Part shown: one piece after another, positions 1-11,000 of the stretch
How the letters are laid out: the number at the start of each line of letters is the position of its first letter
Position numbering within the stretch: the stretch's first letter is position 1
Assembly (NCBI GenBank): GCA_033675265.1
Contig: JAUJYZ010000427.1
Coordinates: forward strand, 97,861 to 161,860
Origin: Actinostola sp. cb2023
Lineage: Eukaryota > Cnidaria > Anthozoa > Actiniaria > Actinostolidae
Direction: 5' to 3'
DNA length: 64,000 nt
Notes under the pieces: generated by a model
Database searches by the model: none
The model's input: the letters and a program-made list of their open reading frames with translations, nothing else
Told to the model about the DNA's origin: nothing
Made by a program: the position numbers and the translations under genes

Positions 1-1330
1 ATCATCTCTTTTTGATACTCAAATTACCGTAAGAACGGCTCTCTCTAATTGGTCGGAAACAACCCTTATTATTATACTGATCTTTTCGATCAAATTGTCG
101 TTCATTTCAAGTTTCAATTAAGTTTCAAAAGGTCAGGAACGAAGCATGCAAGAGCAATTGGCTCTAATTTGAAGCAATATGGATTATATTTCTGCCAAAA
201 AAATTATCCCGCAAAATTTCCCGCATAATCGCGATTTTTCCCGCATAATTCGCCAAAAAATCCCGCATAATTTTGTTTTTTTCCCCGCATCCTACCATAA
301 GCCATGATATATAAATACATGCAATAAATACATATCAAAATATCCATCACTTGAGGGCTGCATTTCCAACATATCGGCTGGTGACAAAACCTACTTGCTG
401 CCATGAATAATGCTAGCTCTGATTCATGCTTTTCAAGTGCACTGCAATATACCACGGCCCATCTGTATTGTAAATTATTTCAGACTGCAAAATATTGTTG
501 GTGCATTACCTGTATTGGTAGCATTTTTCTCGTTCATAGAACTAATGTGACTTCCTTTAGGAAGTCATCGGCCTTTTTAGCTGCAGATCTTTTCTCTTTT
601 TTCCCCCTCCAGATTGTTGTTCGACCGTAGGCGTAGTGGACACTTTCGGCATTGAACTTTTTAAGAGCATGTCCAGCTCTTTTTTTGCTTGTTGGCGGGA
701 ACCTAAACATTCAACCATTTCATAAAGGATAAATAAGGATACACAGGTATGTTTGTATATACACTACCGCAATTACAATAACAAAGATCTACAAATTAAA
801 GGATTAAAGTCACACAAAGGAAGCTTTTAATATATAATTTGTCCTTTTATAAACTCATGTCAGGAGCCCATTTTAGTGGGCTCCTCCTGCTCATGTTTAT
901 TAACTGTCAATCACTCTAAAATTTCTTGGCATGGATATCCCTATCACTACACATCGATGTAACCTTTAGGTCCTTTTAAGTCTTCATCAACTAATAATGG
1001 CACAGTGATCATTTTTATTTAATCATGTCATACATTTAAAAGTAGATAGAGCAGTTCTATCGGACATGGAAGCTCTTTCTAAAGCTAGCTTATTTCTGTT
1101 CATAAAATCAGTCAATCAATAAAAAAAGAGCGATGTAGTTATCCTTACCCCCTCGCTCCACTTCTCCTTTTTGACAATCAGAAAAATGTCATCGTTTGCT
1201 TGTATCTCTTCTCTCGATTCGCCATCCCTTATGACAATTAATTCATTGACCTTTTGAATATCCGTGCACTCTTGGGGATGCTTCCAGTCAACAATACAGA
1301 AAGACAAAGCCATTTCAAAGGAATTTTTAA
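1..1330. other. No gene seen
   Basis: Short reading frames occur on both strands but none shows a recognisable domain or a convincing splice pattern. The stretch is AT-rich intergenic or intronic DNA. I see no RNA gene in it. Confidence 0.5.
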
Positions 1331-1337
1331 AACAACA

Positions 1338-2115
1338 AGACGCTCAATGAGCGTACACTCGGGCTTATGACAAGGACAATGTCAGTTGCGTGAGGAGAGA
1401 CCTGACAATGACTGACAGTTGCGTGATGAGGGAGACTATGTATAGCATAGATAAAAATACGGTGATAACGACGGTACATGCACTCCATTATAACTCTCTC
1501 TTTGACATACAAAAATACTATTTTGAACAGCATTAACACAATTAACTGCTTCTGTTAGATTTAAGATGTGACCTCAAGTGACCTCAAATACGTTTAAATA
1601 CGTACGACAGCGTATTAAGAGATCTTTATCTATGAGTCAGACACAAGTCTCCCTCGTCATTGAGCGTCTTCTTCTGCAATAGATATCCCTAAAATCTAAG
1701 GACGTTTTGATTTCGATTGTATTTTTGCCGTTCACTGACCTGTTTTGAGGGTGGAAATTCGGTTTTAAATAGCTCTACGCAACGGTTCTAAAATTAGGTC
1801 GCGTAATAGATGTATGACTCAGATAAGGATCACTTTACAACTGTCATCTTACTGAAAAGAACACGGATTTTCGAACATTGACCTTGCTCGATCGCCTTTG
1901 TCTCAATTCATTTTTGGATATGAGTTCGAATTCGTGGAACGGCGTCATACAACAGCCGATAAAACACGCGCTTTAAACATGCTCATTTCACAGACAAAAG
2001 CATACGGCTATTCGTGTGGGCCCACTCTGAAAGATGTCGTTTCATTTATAACAAAAGCAAACGCGCCTTAGCTTCATCGTGGAATGATCAACTACAATCC
2101 TGAACTTAATAGCTT
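1338..2115 (-). repeat. Dispersed repeat, TGAGCGT-hairpin family
   Basis: The block starts with a short palindrome around ACGCTCAATGAGCGT, followed by segments rich in the word 'gtcagttgcgtgaggagaga'. Reverse-complement or direct copies of the same segments lie at about 15850-15945, 26905-27083, 27680-27830, 28140-28260 and 28815-28930. A second shared segment, around 1660-1850, matches about 27690-27830 inverted. No coding capacity is visible. This is a non-autonomous repeat family, or one element copied and rearranged several times; its class is not clear. Confidence 0.6.
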
Positions 2116-2704
2116 GAAGATCTATGATGAGAAATCTTGAAACTCGATAGGATCAAATACATCGCATTCTTCGCATTTTTTCTTCATTCCATCACCTGGG
2201 GGAAAAAAAAAAAAAAAAAAAAGGAAAGTGTATTTTCTAACTCGGGCTTCCTTCGGAAGGGCCCGAGTAACTAGAATAAACGGGAATTCGAAGAAATATT
2301 GTTGCTCGACGATTACTCGACTATACACCGAATGTAAGATGCGTTGAGTGTGAATTAAAATTCCTGAATCGAACGTGAAAGGAAATTTGGCGCCATTTGT
2401 TTCGTCCAATGAGAACCCAGATCACGCCCAATAATAATAATAATAATAAATATTTATAAAGCGCTCATAGCGAAAGTTCTGAGCGCTGAATACAAAGATA
2501 TATAAAAAAATATATATATAAAAATAAAATAAAAATATGTATATAATAAATACAATACAATATATGGAGATACTTGATTGGCTTAGATTAACCAATCAGT
2601 GATAGCGTTTTATGTGAATTGCGTGCATTGCTTGTCTGACAGTTGTGGCATTTCCTGTCGGGTGTTTGACAGAAACCACTTGACATATTAATTTGTTGGC
2701 GTTG

Positions 2705-3850
2705 AGTTTTGTTCGAAGAAGTGGATTTGCACTGTTTGTTTCAACAGTTATGCAACAAAGTTTTCTTTACAACGACATGTCGAAAGAATTCATAGAAAAC
2801 GAACAATTTCCGACAGTGAAAAAGAAGATGAATTAGCAGCAGCAGCAACTGGTTTTGATGAAGTAGTTTCGAGTCCAGATGAACATGATGAATTAATATT
2901 TGGCGATCAAGAAATACCCGGCGTATGCAATCGATAAAATCGATGATCGGAAATGTAATCGATAAATCGATATCAATCGATAAAATTAGTTAATTGATAT
3001 CGATTGGTATCGATCAATCGATAAACAATCGATAGGTCACAAATTTTGTCTTCATCGATTGATATCGATCATCGATTGGCATCAATTGGCAGCTACGGTG
3101 TTTGGTTTAACCGCGAATAAAGTGAATTGATCGATTTTTCAATTGATAAAAGGTCACAAATTTTCGGTTCATCGATTACCTATCGATTATCTCAATATCA
3201 ATCAATTAATTGATATCGATTGTTATCGATTGATATCGATTTTGGTCGATCATTGATTTTATCGATTGCATACGCCGGGAGAAATATCACAAACAAACTC
3301 AGAGCATACAGTAACCGAAGACATTTCTCAAGATTTACTTCAACTATGTGATTTTCTGTGCCGAAAAGCCGATTATATTGCTGAAACTTCATCATGTTTA
3401 AACCCTGAGGACCATGATTCACATGAACACGAAGAAACTCCAGACAGTGACATCGAAGATGACTTAAGCTGTAAAACATCCTGCAGTGATGTTTCACTAT
3501 CGGACAGTGACTCGGATATAAGTCAAGAAGACAATGAATCAACGGATTCTGACGATGAAAAACCCATCTTTTCAGGCGCTCAAATAATTTGAAAGAGCAT
3601 GTAATTGCAGTTATGGCTTGTGCAACGCGTCATAAATTAAACATGGCCCAAACAACTGACATGTTGCAACTGTTAAAGCTGCATGGGCCAACGGAAAACA
3701 TCATGGAGACTTCATTGGATTCACTGAGAAATACATTGACGGGAAAACTCTTTGTGAATTACCACGATATGCGGTGCGATCAGTGCTATGCCATATTTCC
3801 ACCAGACCCCAGCATAGTTACTTTAGTTGTTTGACAAATGAGTGTAATGG
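2705..3850 (+). pseudogene. CACTA/EnSpm-like transposase, N-terminal fragment
   Basis: Read in frame, the segment encodes a zinc-finger-like LQRHVERIH, an acidic stretch, and then the sequence VIAVMACATRHKLN...DMLQLLKLHGP with a following C-x2-C (RCDQCY). The same order of acidic region, 'RHKL..DLL.LL.LH.P' block and Cys pairs is found in exon 2 of the full transposase gene at 48.8-55.3 kb. It is therefore the N-terminal part of a related transposase. A 363-bp MITE interrupts it at 2917, a frame break lies near 3587 and another near 3820, and a plausible splice donor follows at about 3850. No later exons were found, so the copy is dead. Confidence 0.65.
2917..3279. mobile_element. MITE with CCCGGCGTATGC termini
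   Basis: Both ends carry a terminal inverted repeat of about 32 bp starting CCCGGCGTATGCAATCGAT, and the interior is built of ATCGAT-rich palindromic words. The 7-bp sequence AGAAATA flanks both sides (2910-2916 and 3280-3286) as a target-site duplication. Removing the element and one duplicate restores the reading frame of the transposase around it (GDQEI joined to SQTNSE). The superfamily is not assigned. A second copy lies at 42667-43028. Confidence 0.85.
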
Positions 3851-4700
3851 GTAAGTTTTTTTCAAATTTACTTTATAATAATAATAATAATAATAACCAC
3901 CGCTGATAATAAGTACCGCTCCGAAAATCATCTCGACACAATTAAAATTGCAACCAATATGAAATTCCGCCACAGGAACCCCATCTCAACACAGGAAACC
4001 CAAGATTAGTTCAGTTTCACTCAGCTTGCGATCGCTTCGCTTGCAGCAATTATTATTACTGTATTATTATTATTATTGAAATACCTATGATTTTTAGACT
4101 GTGAACACTGGCTCTGAAACATTTTTCAAAGTTTATTTGTTTTCGTTTCAAAGAAACACATGGATATTAGATACATAGAACATTTTTAGGAAATATGTTT
4201 TCTGGAATAAGTTATTGAAATATATTTGTTTTTCACATTAACAGACCCCCTAAGATCTTGGTTGTCCCAGTTGTCCATATCCTTGAAAAGGTGGCTTACC
4301 TGGATGACAACAGGAATTACATTTGCTTCATCAGAGCCCCAAATTTCATTGAAAAAGAGTGATTTTTACACAGTCAGGAAATCAATGTAGGATTATAATA
4401 TCATAATAATAATTGTATAATTGAATTGTATACTTTATACAAAACAGTGAATCTTGTATAAATTTAATGTAAATTAAATTTAAAATCATTTAAGGTTTTT
4501 TGAAACTTTGTTTAAATTATTTCAGTGATCAATGTAAGGTAGGGATAGAACAATGGCAATTGATGTTTTCATGTATGCATATGAAGACCTGCTGTCTGAG
4601 CTGAGTGTGCATAATAATTATGATGCTTTATTTTTGAAATTAAAATAATAATTATTAATCTTCAGTTTTGTATTGATGTCAAACCTTTAAAGTTTTGTAT
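3851..4700. other. No gene seen
   Basis: AT-rich sequence with a TAA/ATT microsatellite near 3880 and 4060. It holds the short words 'cacaggaaacccaag' and 'ccacaggaacccc' (about 3970-4000) of the CACAGG-AGCCCAA repeat family. No supported exon was seen. Confidence 0.4.
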
Positions 4701-4721
4701 TGTTTTGTATTTCATTTAATA

Positions 4722-5335
4722 GCTTAGGTATTGTCATCCAGGCTTTCCTGGATAGCTTGGGTATTGTAATCAAGGCTTTCCAGGCTTTCCAGGATAGCTT
4801 AGGTATTGTCATCCAGGCTTTCCAGGCTTTCCTGGATAGCTCGGGTATTGTAATCAAGGCTTTCCAGGCTTTCCAGGATAGCTTGGGCATTGTAATCCAG
4901 GCTTTCCAGGATAGCTTGGGTATTGTAATCCAGGCTTTCCAGGCTTTCCTGGATAGCTTGGGTATTGTAATCAAGGCTTTCCAGGCTTTCCAGGATAGCT
5001 TGGGTATTGTAATCCAGGCTTTCCAGGCTTTCCAGGATAGCTTGGGTATTGTAATCAAGGCTTTCCAGGCTTTCCTAGATGGCTTGGGTATTGTAATCCA
5101 GGCTTTCCTGGATAGCTTGGGTATTGTCATCCAGGTTTTCCAGACTTTCCAGGCTTTCCTGGATAGCCTGGATCTTGTCATCCAGGCTTTCCAGGCTTTC
5201 CTGGTTTATTTTAACCATGCTTTCCTTAAAAGCCTGGTTTTTCCAGGCTTTCCGGGCTTTTTTTAATGCAACTTATTTGTGTGAAGCCCGGGGAGCCAGG
5301 ACAATCCAGGCTTTGCCAGACTTTCCAGGCTTTTA
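4722..5335. repeat. Minisatellite of TCCAGGCTT units
   Basis: A tandem array is built from a 9-bp core (tccaggctt) arranged in higher-order units of roughly 42-60 bp that include 'gatagcttgggtattgtaatc'. Because the period is a multiple of three, long reading frames stay open on both strands; they are by-products of the repeat and are not called as genes. The array decays toward its right end, just before the 2A-OTU reading frame. Confidence 0.9.
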
Positions 5336-5347
5336 CCCGGGCTTCCA

Positions 5348-6034
5348 TTGCAAGGGTTGTTATCAAAAATCAAAGTTATTGAAACACTCAAATCTACAAA
5401 ACCGTCATGCCAAAAGTGTTGTTGCCGTTGGATGAGGAGAGAAGTAAGTCAGAAATATGATAATAATTATCTTAGTCAATCAAGAAGAGCCAAGCATAAA
5501 ATATCAAAAATCTTAGTTACTATTATTGTTGTTATTGTTGATTGTTATCCAATATGCAATAAACAGCATCAGAGGTATTGTATTTCAAGGAGAAAGTTAC
5601 TGATTTCAGGTGACATTGAAGTAAACCCAGGCCCAGTTTCCAATGCAAATAATACAGTGCCAAGAATTCCCCCAATGGTGTTATTACAGTCTAGATTAAC
5701 CGAGCAAGGTTTAAGATCAATAGATGTTGGCGGTGCAGGTGATTGTTTTTTTTAGAACAGTATCACATCAATTATATGGTGAAACCAACTATCACATGGA
5801 TGTACGTACTACTGGTGTTCAATACATGAGAAATAATCCAGAAAGGTTTATTGAGAGTATAATACAGCTTACTCATGGGTAAAGTACATATCTAATATGT
5901 CTCGACAAGGTACATGGTGTGATGCACTAATCATACAAGCAGTTGCAGATGCTATGAATCTTACCATCCGTATTACAGAATCAAATGAGGGCTTTGCAGC
6001 ATTCACTGTTATGCGCATGCGCGAGACAATTCAG
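5348..6034 (+). pseudogene. 2A-peptide plus OTU protease reading frame, retroelement type
   Basis: The frame has a hydrophobic segment (ILVTIIVVIVDCYPI), then a 2A-type ribosome-skipping motif, and then an OTU-like cysteine protease start: VDVGG-like region, GDC with the presumed catalytic Cys, and SHQLYG after it. Further on, GTWCDALIIQAVADAMN fits the middle of the OTU fold. The C-terminal part with the catalytic His is missing. A one-base expansion of a T8 run at 5746-5753 breaks the frame right after GDCFF, and another break lies near 5881. OTU domains behind 2A motifs are known from animal retroelements and related repeats. This copy is degenerate, and an inverted copy lies at 11450-12370. 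Confidence 0.7.
5612..5635 (+). other. 2A ribosome-skipping motif
   Basis: The codons read DIEVNPGP, preceded by ISG, matching the D-x-E-x-N-P-G-P consensus of 2A peptides. In known cases the ribosome omits the bond between the last Gly and Pro, releasing the upstream peptide from the downstream product. Here the split would separate the hydrophobic leader from the OTU domain. In the inverted copy near 12190 the NPGP part is lost. Confidence 0.8.
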
Positions 6035-6400
6035 TAGTATATGATATATGCTTTCGCTCTGACGCCACTAGCTAGACACACACCATGCAGCTTTGACAAT
6101 ATCATTGTGTAAATACATTCCATTTGCCCTATAATCTGATTTGATTTGATTTTGACTTTATTTTTAGTGACGGTTTTGGATTTGATAATGTCCCACATCG
6201 ATTGATAGAAAGATAAATGTTTGTATATAAATGGTTCCAATACATATATACTTGATGAAGATACTAGGCCCCGGTCTTCTCCCCTTGCCCTCCCCACATA
6301 GAATATACAGGGATTCCAATTCAACTAACTTGGGTGATCCAAAGCATTCCCACCAGGGCACGAGTGAACCCTGCCGACAGGGTCTAGTTATTTTATAAAT
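6035..6400. repeat. 3' part of the 2A-OTU repeat unit
   Basis: Words such as 'gaatatacagggattcc', 'ccaccagggcacgagtg' and 'agataaatgtttgtatata' recur inverted at 11450-11700, and the last also directly at about 12925. This non-coding tail therefore belongs to the same roughly 1-kb dispersed unit as the OTU frame upstream of it. Confidence 0.65.
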
Positions 6401-6856
6401 ACCTCAAGATAACTTACAACTTTTACAAATTCACTACAGTTTGCTTGTTATTTCTTATTGAAATTTTAGAGTAGGAATAAAGAAATAATAATATAAGTAA
6501 AAATGAAATTATTCAGAAACCCAAAAGAAGCTCTACATCGTTACGCTTTTTTTTTTTTCTTTGAGGGAGAGATGGACACAAATCAGCGCGTGAATGTTTT
6601 CTAATTGATTGCTTGATATCATGATCAAGCGTCAGGTTAATTCCTTTTTTTTGTTCTTTTTTTTTTTCTTCACAGTTTTCTTCAATTATTTTGTAAATTT
6701 TACAATGTGTTGTAACAAACATATCAATATAGTTACAACATTGAGATAATATACAAATCAAAACACTAATAAAACTACAAGAAAAAAGGAAAACACATAC
6801 TGAGTAGGCCATCACTGGGTTATTGAAAATTCTTCAAGAGCTTTTGATAGTTTTCC

Positions 6857-7515
6857 CTATTTTTTTAGATGGTATTCAACTTTATTAGCAGAATTTGCTA
6901 CTTTATATTCTACTTTTTCATTGTAACGTAATTGATTTATAAACATAGTTAGTGAGGAAACCTTGCATTTCTCTTTGGCTTTATAAAGTGAAATTTTAAA
7001 CATTAGAATAATATAATTGGTCAGTTTCTCATCTACACCTAGTATAATATCAACTCTATTGGATTTTGAGAGGGCAATATCCACTTTTTCTAACCAGTTT
7101 TTTATTTGAAAATATAATTGTTTTGACTGAACACAATCAACAAAGAAATGGTCGATTGTTTCAGGATAACTAAAACAGAACGAACAACTTGCTACATCAA
7201 TTATTTTAAAACGATGGAGATCACGGTTTAAGTACAGAATGTTATTTAATATTTTATATTGAAAGTATCTAGAGTATGTATCATTAGAGGTTTGGTAGAT
7301 CCTGTTGTAAACTTTCTGCCAATCAATGGGGGTTTTGGAATTCATACGTTTACTCACATTATCATGAGAGGAAGGAGTTTTAAATTTCAAGCTGTTTAAC
7401 CACTGATAAACATCTTTTGTTTTTACCTTATGTATCTCAAATTCTTTTATACCTAGTCTCAAACATCTCTTGTTCTTCCATTTCGAAGGTATAGCGTGAA
7501 TTACTCCAGCCCATT
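6857..7515 (-). pseudogene. LINE reverse transcriptase, C-terminal tail
   Basis: The frame encodes IPSKWKNK near its start and then a zinc-binding reverse transcriptase tail (zf-RVT type): W-x-KVYNRIYQTS, FQYKILNNILYLNRDL, and CSFCFSYPETIDHFFVDC with the C-x2-C...H-x4-C arrangement. This block follows the polymerase in L1/Tx1-like and related non-LTR retrotransposons. An upstream stop near 7515 and the absence of any polymerase domain show that it is 5'-truncated, as is usual for LINE copies. The element's 3' side runs to about 6540, with T-rich stretches on the plus strand that may mark its tail. Confidence 0.75.
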
Positions 7516-8029
7516 TAGGTTAATTCCTTATTTGGTACAATTGATTACGTATTTGAAGTTACCTATTGTTTTACCTACCTTCTTCAGTCTCCACAATGGA
7601 CGACGAACCGATTGTTTCAAGCGCTTTTTCAAACTCCTTCAACTTAATAAGTATCAAAAGTATGTTTGCTGTTTATACAGCTACTTTTAAAAATGTCATT
7701 CGAAGATCTGAAATGGACGACAGGGGGATTTTTTTCGGGTTCAACACATTCCAAGCTTTACCCCCCACAATTCTTCTTGATCTCATTGCTATTGTTCGCA
7801 GATCGCCTATTTGAGATCTCCAAAAGTCAATGTCTTTTTTTTTAAGTGTGACATATGTCGACCAATGTCAGATCTCCACTTGCTTTTAAAGGCGGCTTGT
7901 CCATGAAAATACAAGCACTACATTCAGCTTAGCAATAGTCTTATCATTAATTTATACATTCCACTGAAATGTCATGTGATTTATCAATGCCTTTGGTTCC
8001 AGTGTTGATACACGTCTGACGTGTCAGGT

Positions 8030-11000
8030 TTATTCTTTGGCTCCTGGGTTAGACCATACATTACGAGGTGCAGGTGCATTCCTTTGCTCCTCTTCTTCCG
8101 TCACGTCGTTTGAGAATTCTCTAACCTTCGGCTCGCTGTTGCTTTTGCGTCCCAACCTGCCATGACATATATATAGAGAGTCGTTTTCGTATGAGTGGGA
8201 AGTAGTTATGGTACGGTTCGTGCGGTGCGGTGCGGTGCGGTGCGGTGCGGTGCGGTGCGGTGCGGTGCGGTCGGTGCGGTGCGGTGCGGTGCGATGCGGT
8301 GCGGTGCGGTCGGTCGGTGCGGTGCGGTGCGGTGCGGTGCGGTGCGGTGCGGTGCGGTGCGGTGCGGTGCGGTGCGGTGCGGTGCGGTGCGGTGCGGTGC
8401 GGTGCGGTGCGGTGCGGTGAGGTGCGGTGCGGTGCGGTGCGGTGCGGTGCGGTGTGCCGGACCGTATCGCGCCATCATCGTGCGGTATCCAAACATTCTG
8501 ATTGGTTGAGAAATGATTTCGCGCGCTGTGATTGGTTGAATACAATGTGTTCGATTGCGTACCGTAACTCCTTGCCGTAGGTTTCCCACTAATACGAAAA
8601 CGACTCTATCTAGTTATCAAACCATAGTCGTAACTAGTTCTCCTGAATCATATTCCATTCACGATAACCAATGTCAGATCTCCACTTGTTATTGAAGATA
8701 TGCGCGCGCAAAAATATCAATTTTTTCCATACTGATGAAGGTCTTTGGTCAAAGACCGAAACGTCTATAATTTTTAAAGTTTAATAAGTCAGAGACACAT
8801 CTTAAATAATTAATATAATAAATCCTGACTGCAAATACTCCAGTTTCGAGTTGTTTAGACACTGCTGTACTTCTTGACAAAAGACGCATTTGCTCAGCCT
8901 TAGCCTCAATCCAGAGAATAACCCGTGGAATTAAAAAAATGATTCTATTGTCCTATGTCAACATTTTTCACATTCTCGTTGGTATTTGTGAATAAATTAC
9001 GCTGAATTGAGGCTAAGGCTGAGCAAATGCGTCTTTTGTTAAGGTGCGTAAACAACTCGAAACTGGAGTATTCCAAAAACACAAACTGTTTATATTTAGT
9101 ACAATTAGTGACTTACAAAATTGTACAGCGCCCGAAATCAATGCTCAATCAATCTGCAGACTGATGCTTGGAAATAGAAGTCAAACGACACGGCACACTG
9201 ACCGTACCATAACTACTTCCCATGCACTCACTTCCCGTAAACGATTCTCTCGAAAGTCGACCATTTTCTCCGGCATAATTTCTATCACTTACCAACATAT
9301 GACTATCACAATTATTGCCGTTAGTACAATAACGCCGACGAATGCCCCCATCATTGTAAGAAGATACTTGTCAAGCGGACTTGTGCCTTTTGGGGGGGCT
9401 TTGTTGGATGAGAGTTGAAGGCGCCCCGCATCTCCCACTTGGTAACCTAAGGCTTTTGAGATATTGGCTTTTAACTGACGAACGGTAGTTAGGAGTGTGT
9501 CGACTGGCAGGATGTTTTCTAAACAAATAATGTATATGGAATGTTGGGATTAGTTTATGCCGTATCTACAGCGTATCTATATAATAATAATAATTATTAT
9601 ATATAATAAGAAGACTATTATTATTATATAATAAGATATTATATTATATTATAATTATATTATATTATATTATATTATATAATAAGATATTATTATTATA
9701 TATAATAAGAAGACTTCATAGTCATTTATCCATCCATCCCACCATTCATTCATCCGCTCTTTATTTTTTAATTCATTCGTTCATTAATTTAATTTATTTA
9801 ATAATACTGATTTCATTCGTCCGTTCAGGCATTTATTTCAATGTTCATTCATCCACCCACACATTCATTCATTCATTCATTTATTCATTCATTTATTCAT
9901 TCATTCATCGACACAAATCTATCCATCAATCGATCTGATCTAGCTAACTATTATGAGTTCTTGTGACTGTCCAAGGATATTTCCATTATTCGTTCATTAG
10001 TTCCTTCCTTTCTTCCTCCGTCCATATCCATTAATCAACATCCTCTCTCCTCTTCTCGCTATTTTAAAATAGCTATTTTAAAATAGCGGTTGACAGCACA
10101 AATAATGAGATTCAAAAACTTTTGACAGCTGATTGTAACCCAGCAATACTAATACTGACTGTTTGTTCATTCTTCCTTTCTTCATTTATCTTTTTCATTA
10201 TCTTACCCTTCACTGAATGTACGTAGAAAGCTACAAACAGACCCTGGGATATGTCAGTCATGTGGCGTGGATAGTACTAATCTTTTTCATTGTCTTACCC
10301 TTCACTGAATGTAAGTAGAAAGCTACAAACAGACCCTGGGATATGTCAGTCATGTGTCGTGGATAGTACTAATCTTTTTCATTGTCTTACCCTTCACTGA
10401 ATGTACGTAGAAAGCTACAAACAGACCCTGGGATATGTCAGTCATGTGTCGTGGATAGTACTAATCTTTTTCATTGTCTTACCCTTCACTGAATGTACGT
10501 AGAAAGCTACAAACAGACCCTGGGATATGTCAGTCATGTTGCGTGGATAGTACTAATCTTTTTCACTGTCTTACCCTTCACTGAATGTACGTAGAAAGCT
10601 ACAAACAGACCCTGGGATATGTCAGTCATGTGGCGTAGATAGTACTAATCATTGTCTTACCCTTCACTGAATGTACGTAGAAAGCTAGCTACAAACAGAC
10701 CCTGGGATATGTCAGTCATGTGTCGTGGATAGTACTAATCTTTTTCATTGTCTTACCCTTCACTGAATGTACGTAGAAAGCTACAAACAGACCCTGGGAT
10801 ATGTCAGTCATGTTGCGTGGATAGTACTAATCTTTTTCACTGTCTTACCCTTCACTGAATGTACGTAGAAAGCTACAAACAGACCCTGGGATATGTCAGT
10901 CATGTGGCGTGGATAGCCTGTTATCATGGCTTACCCATAAGCAATCCTACGAAGAAAGCTAGCTACAAACATAAATACCCTGGGATATGTCAGTCATGTG

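Noticed and set aside
4687..5266. Repetitive proteins on both strands of the TCCAGGCTT minisatellite.
   Set aside because: Period divisible by three keeps frames open; no start context, domain or conservation beyond the repeat.
8030..8589. Long open frames on both strands through the GCGGT array (Thr-Ala-Pro-His-Arg and Cys-Gly-Ala-Val repeats).
   Set aside because: They exist because the pentanucleotide has no stop codon in most frames; the only coding part is the exon at 8030-8156.
8732..8765. Calling a functional hammerhead ribozyme.
   Set aside because: The extra A before stem II and the missing stem III leave activity unproven; reported only as hammerhead-like.
9044..9418. 124-residue plus-strand frame.
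   Set aside because: It is largely antisense to the membrane-helix exon at 9293-9518, whose splice sites and phase are far better supported.
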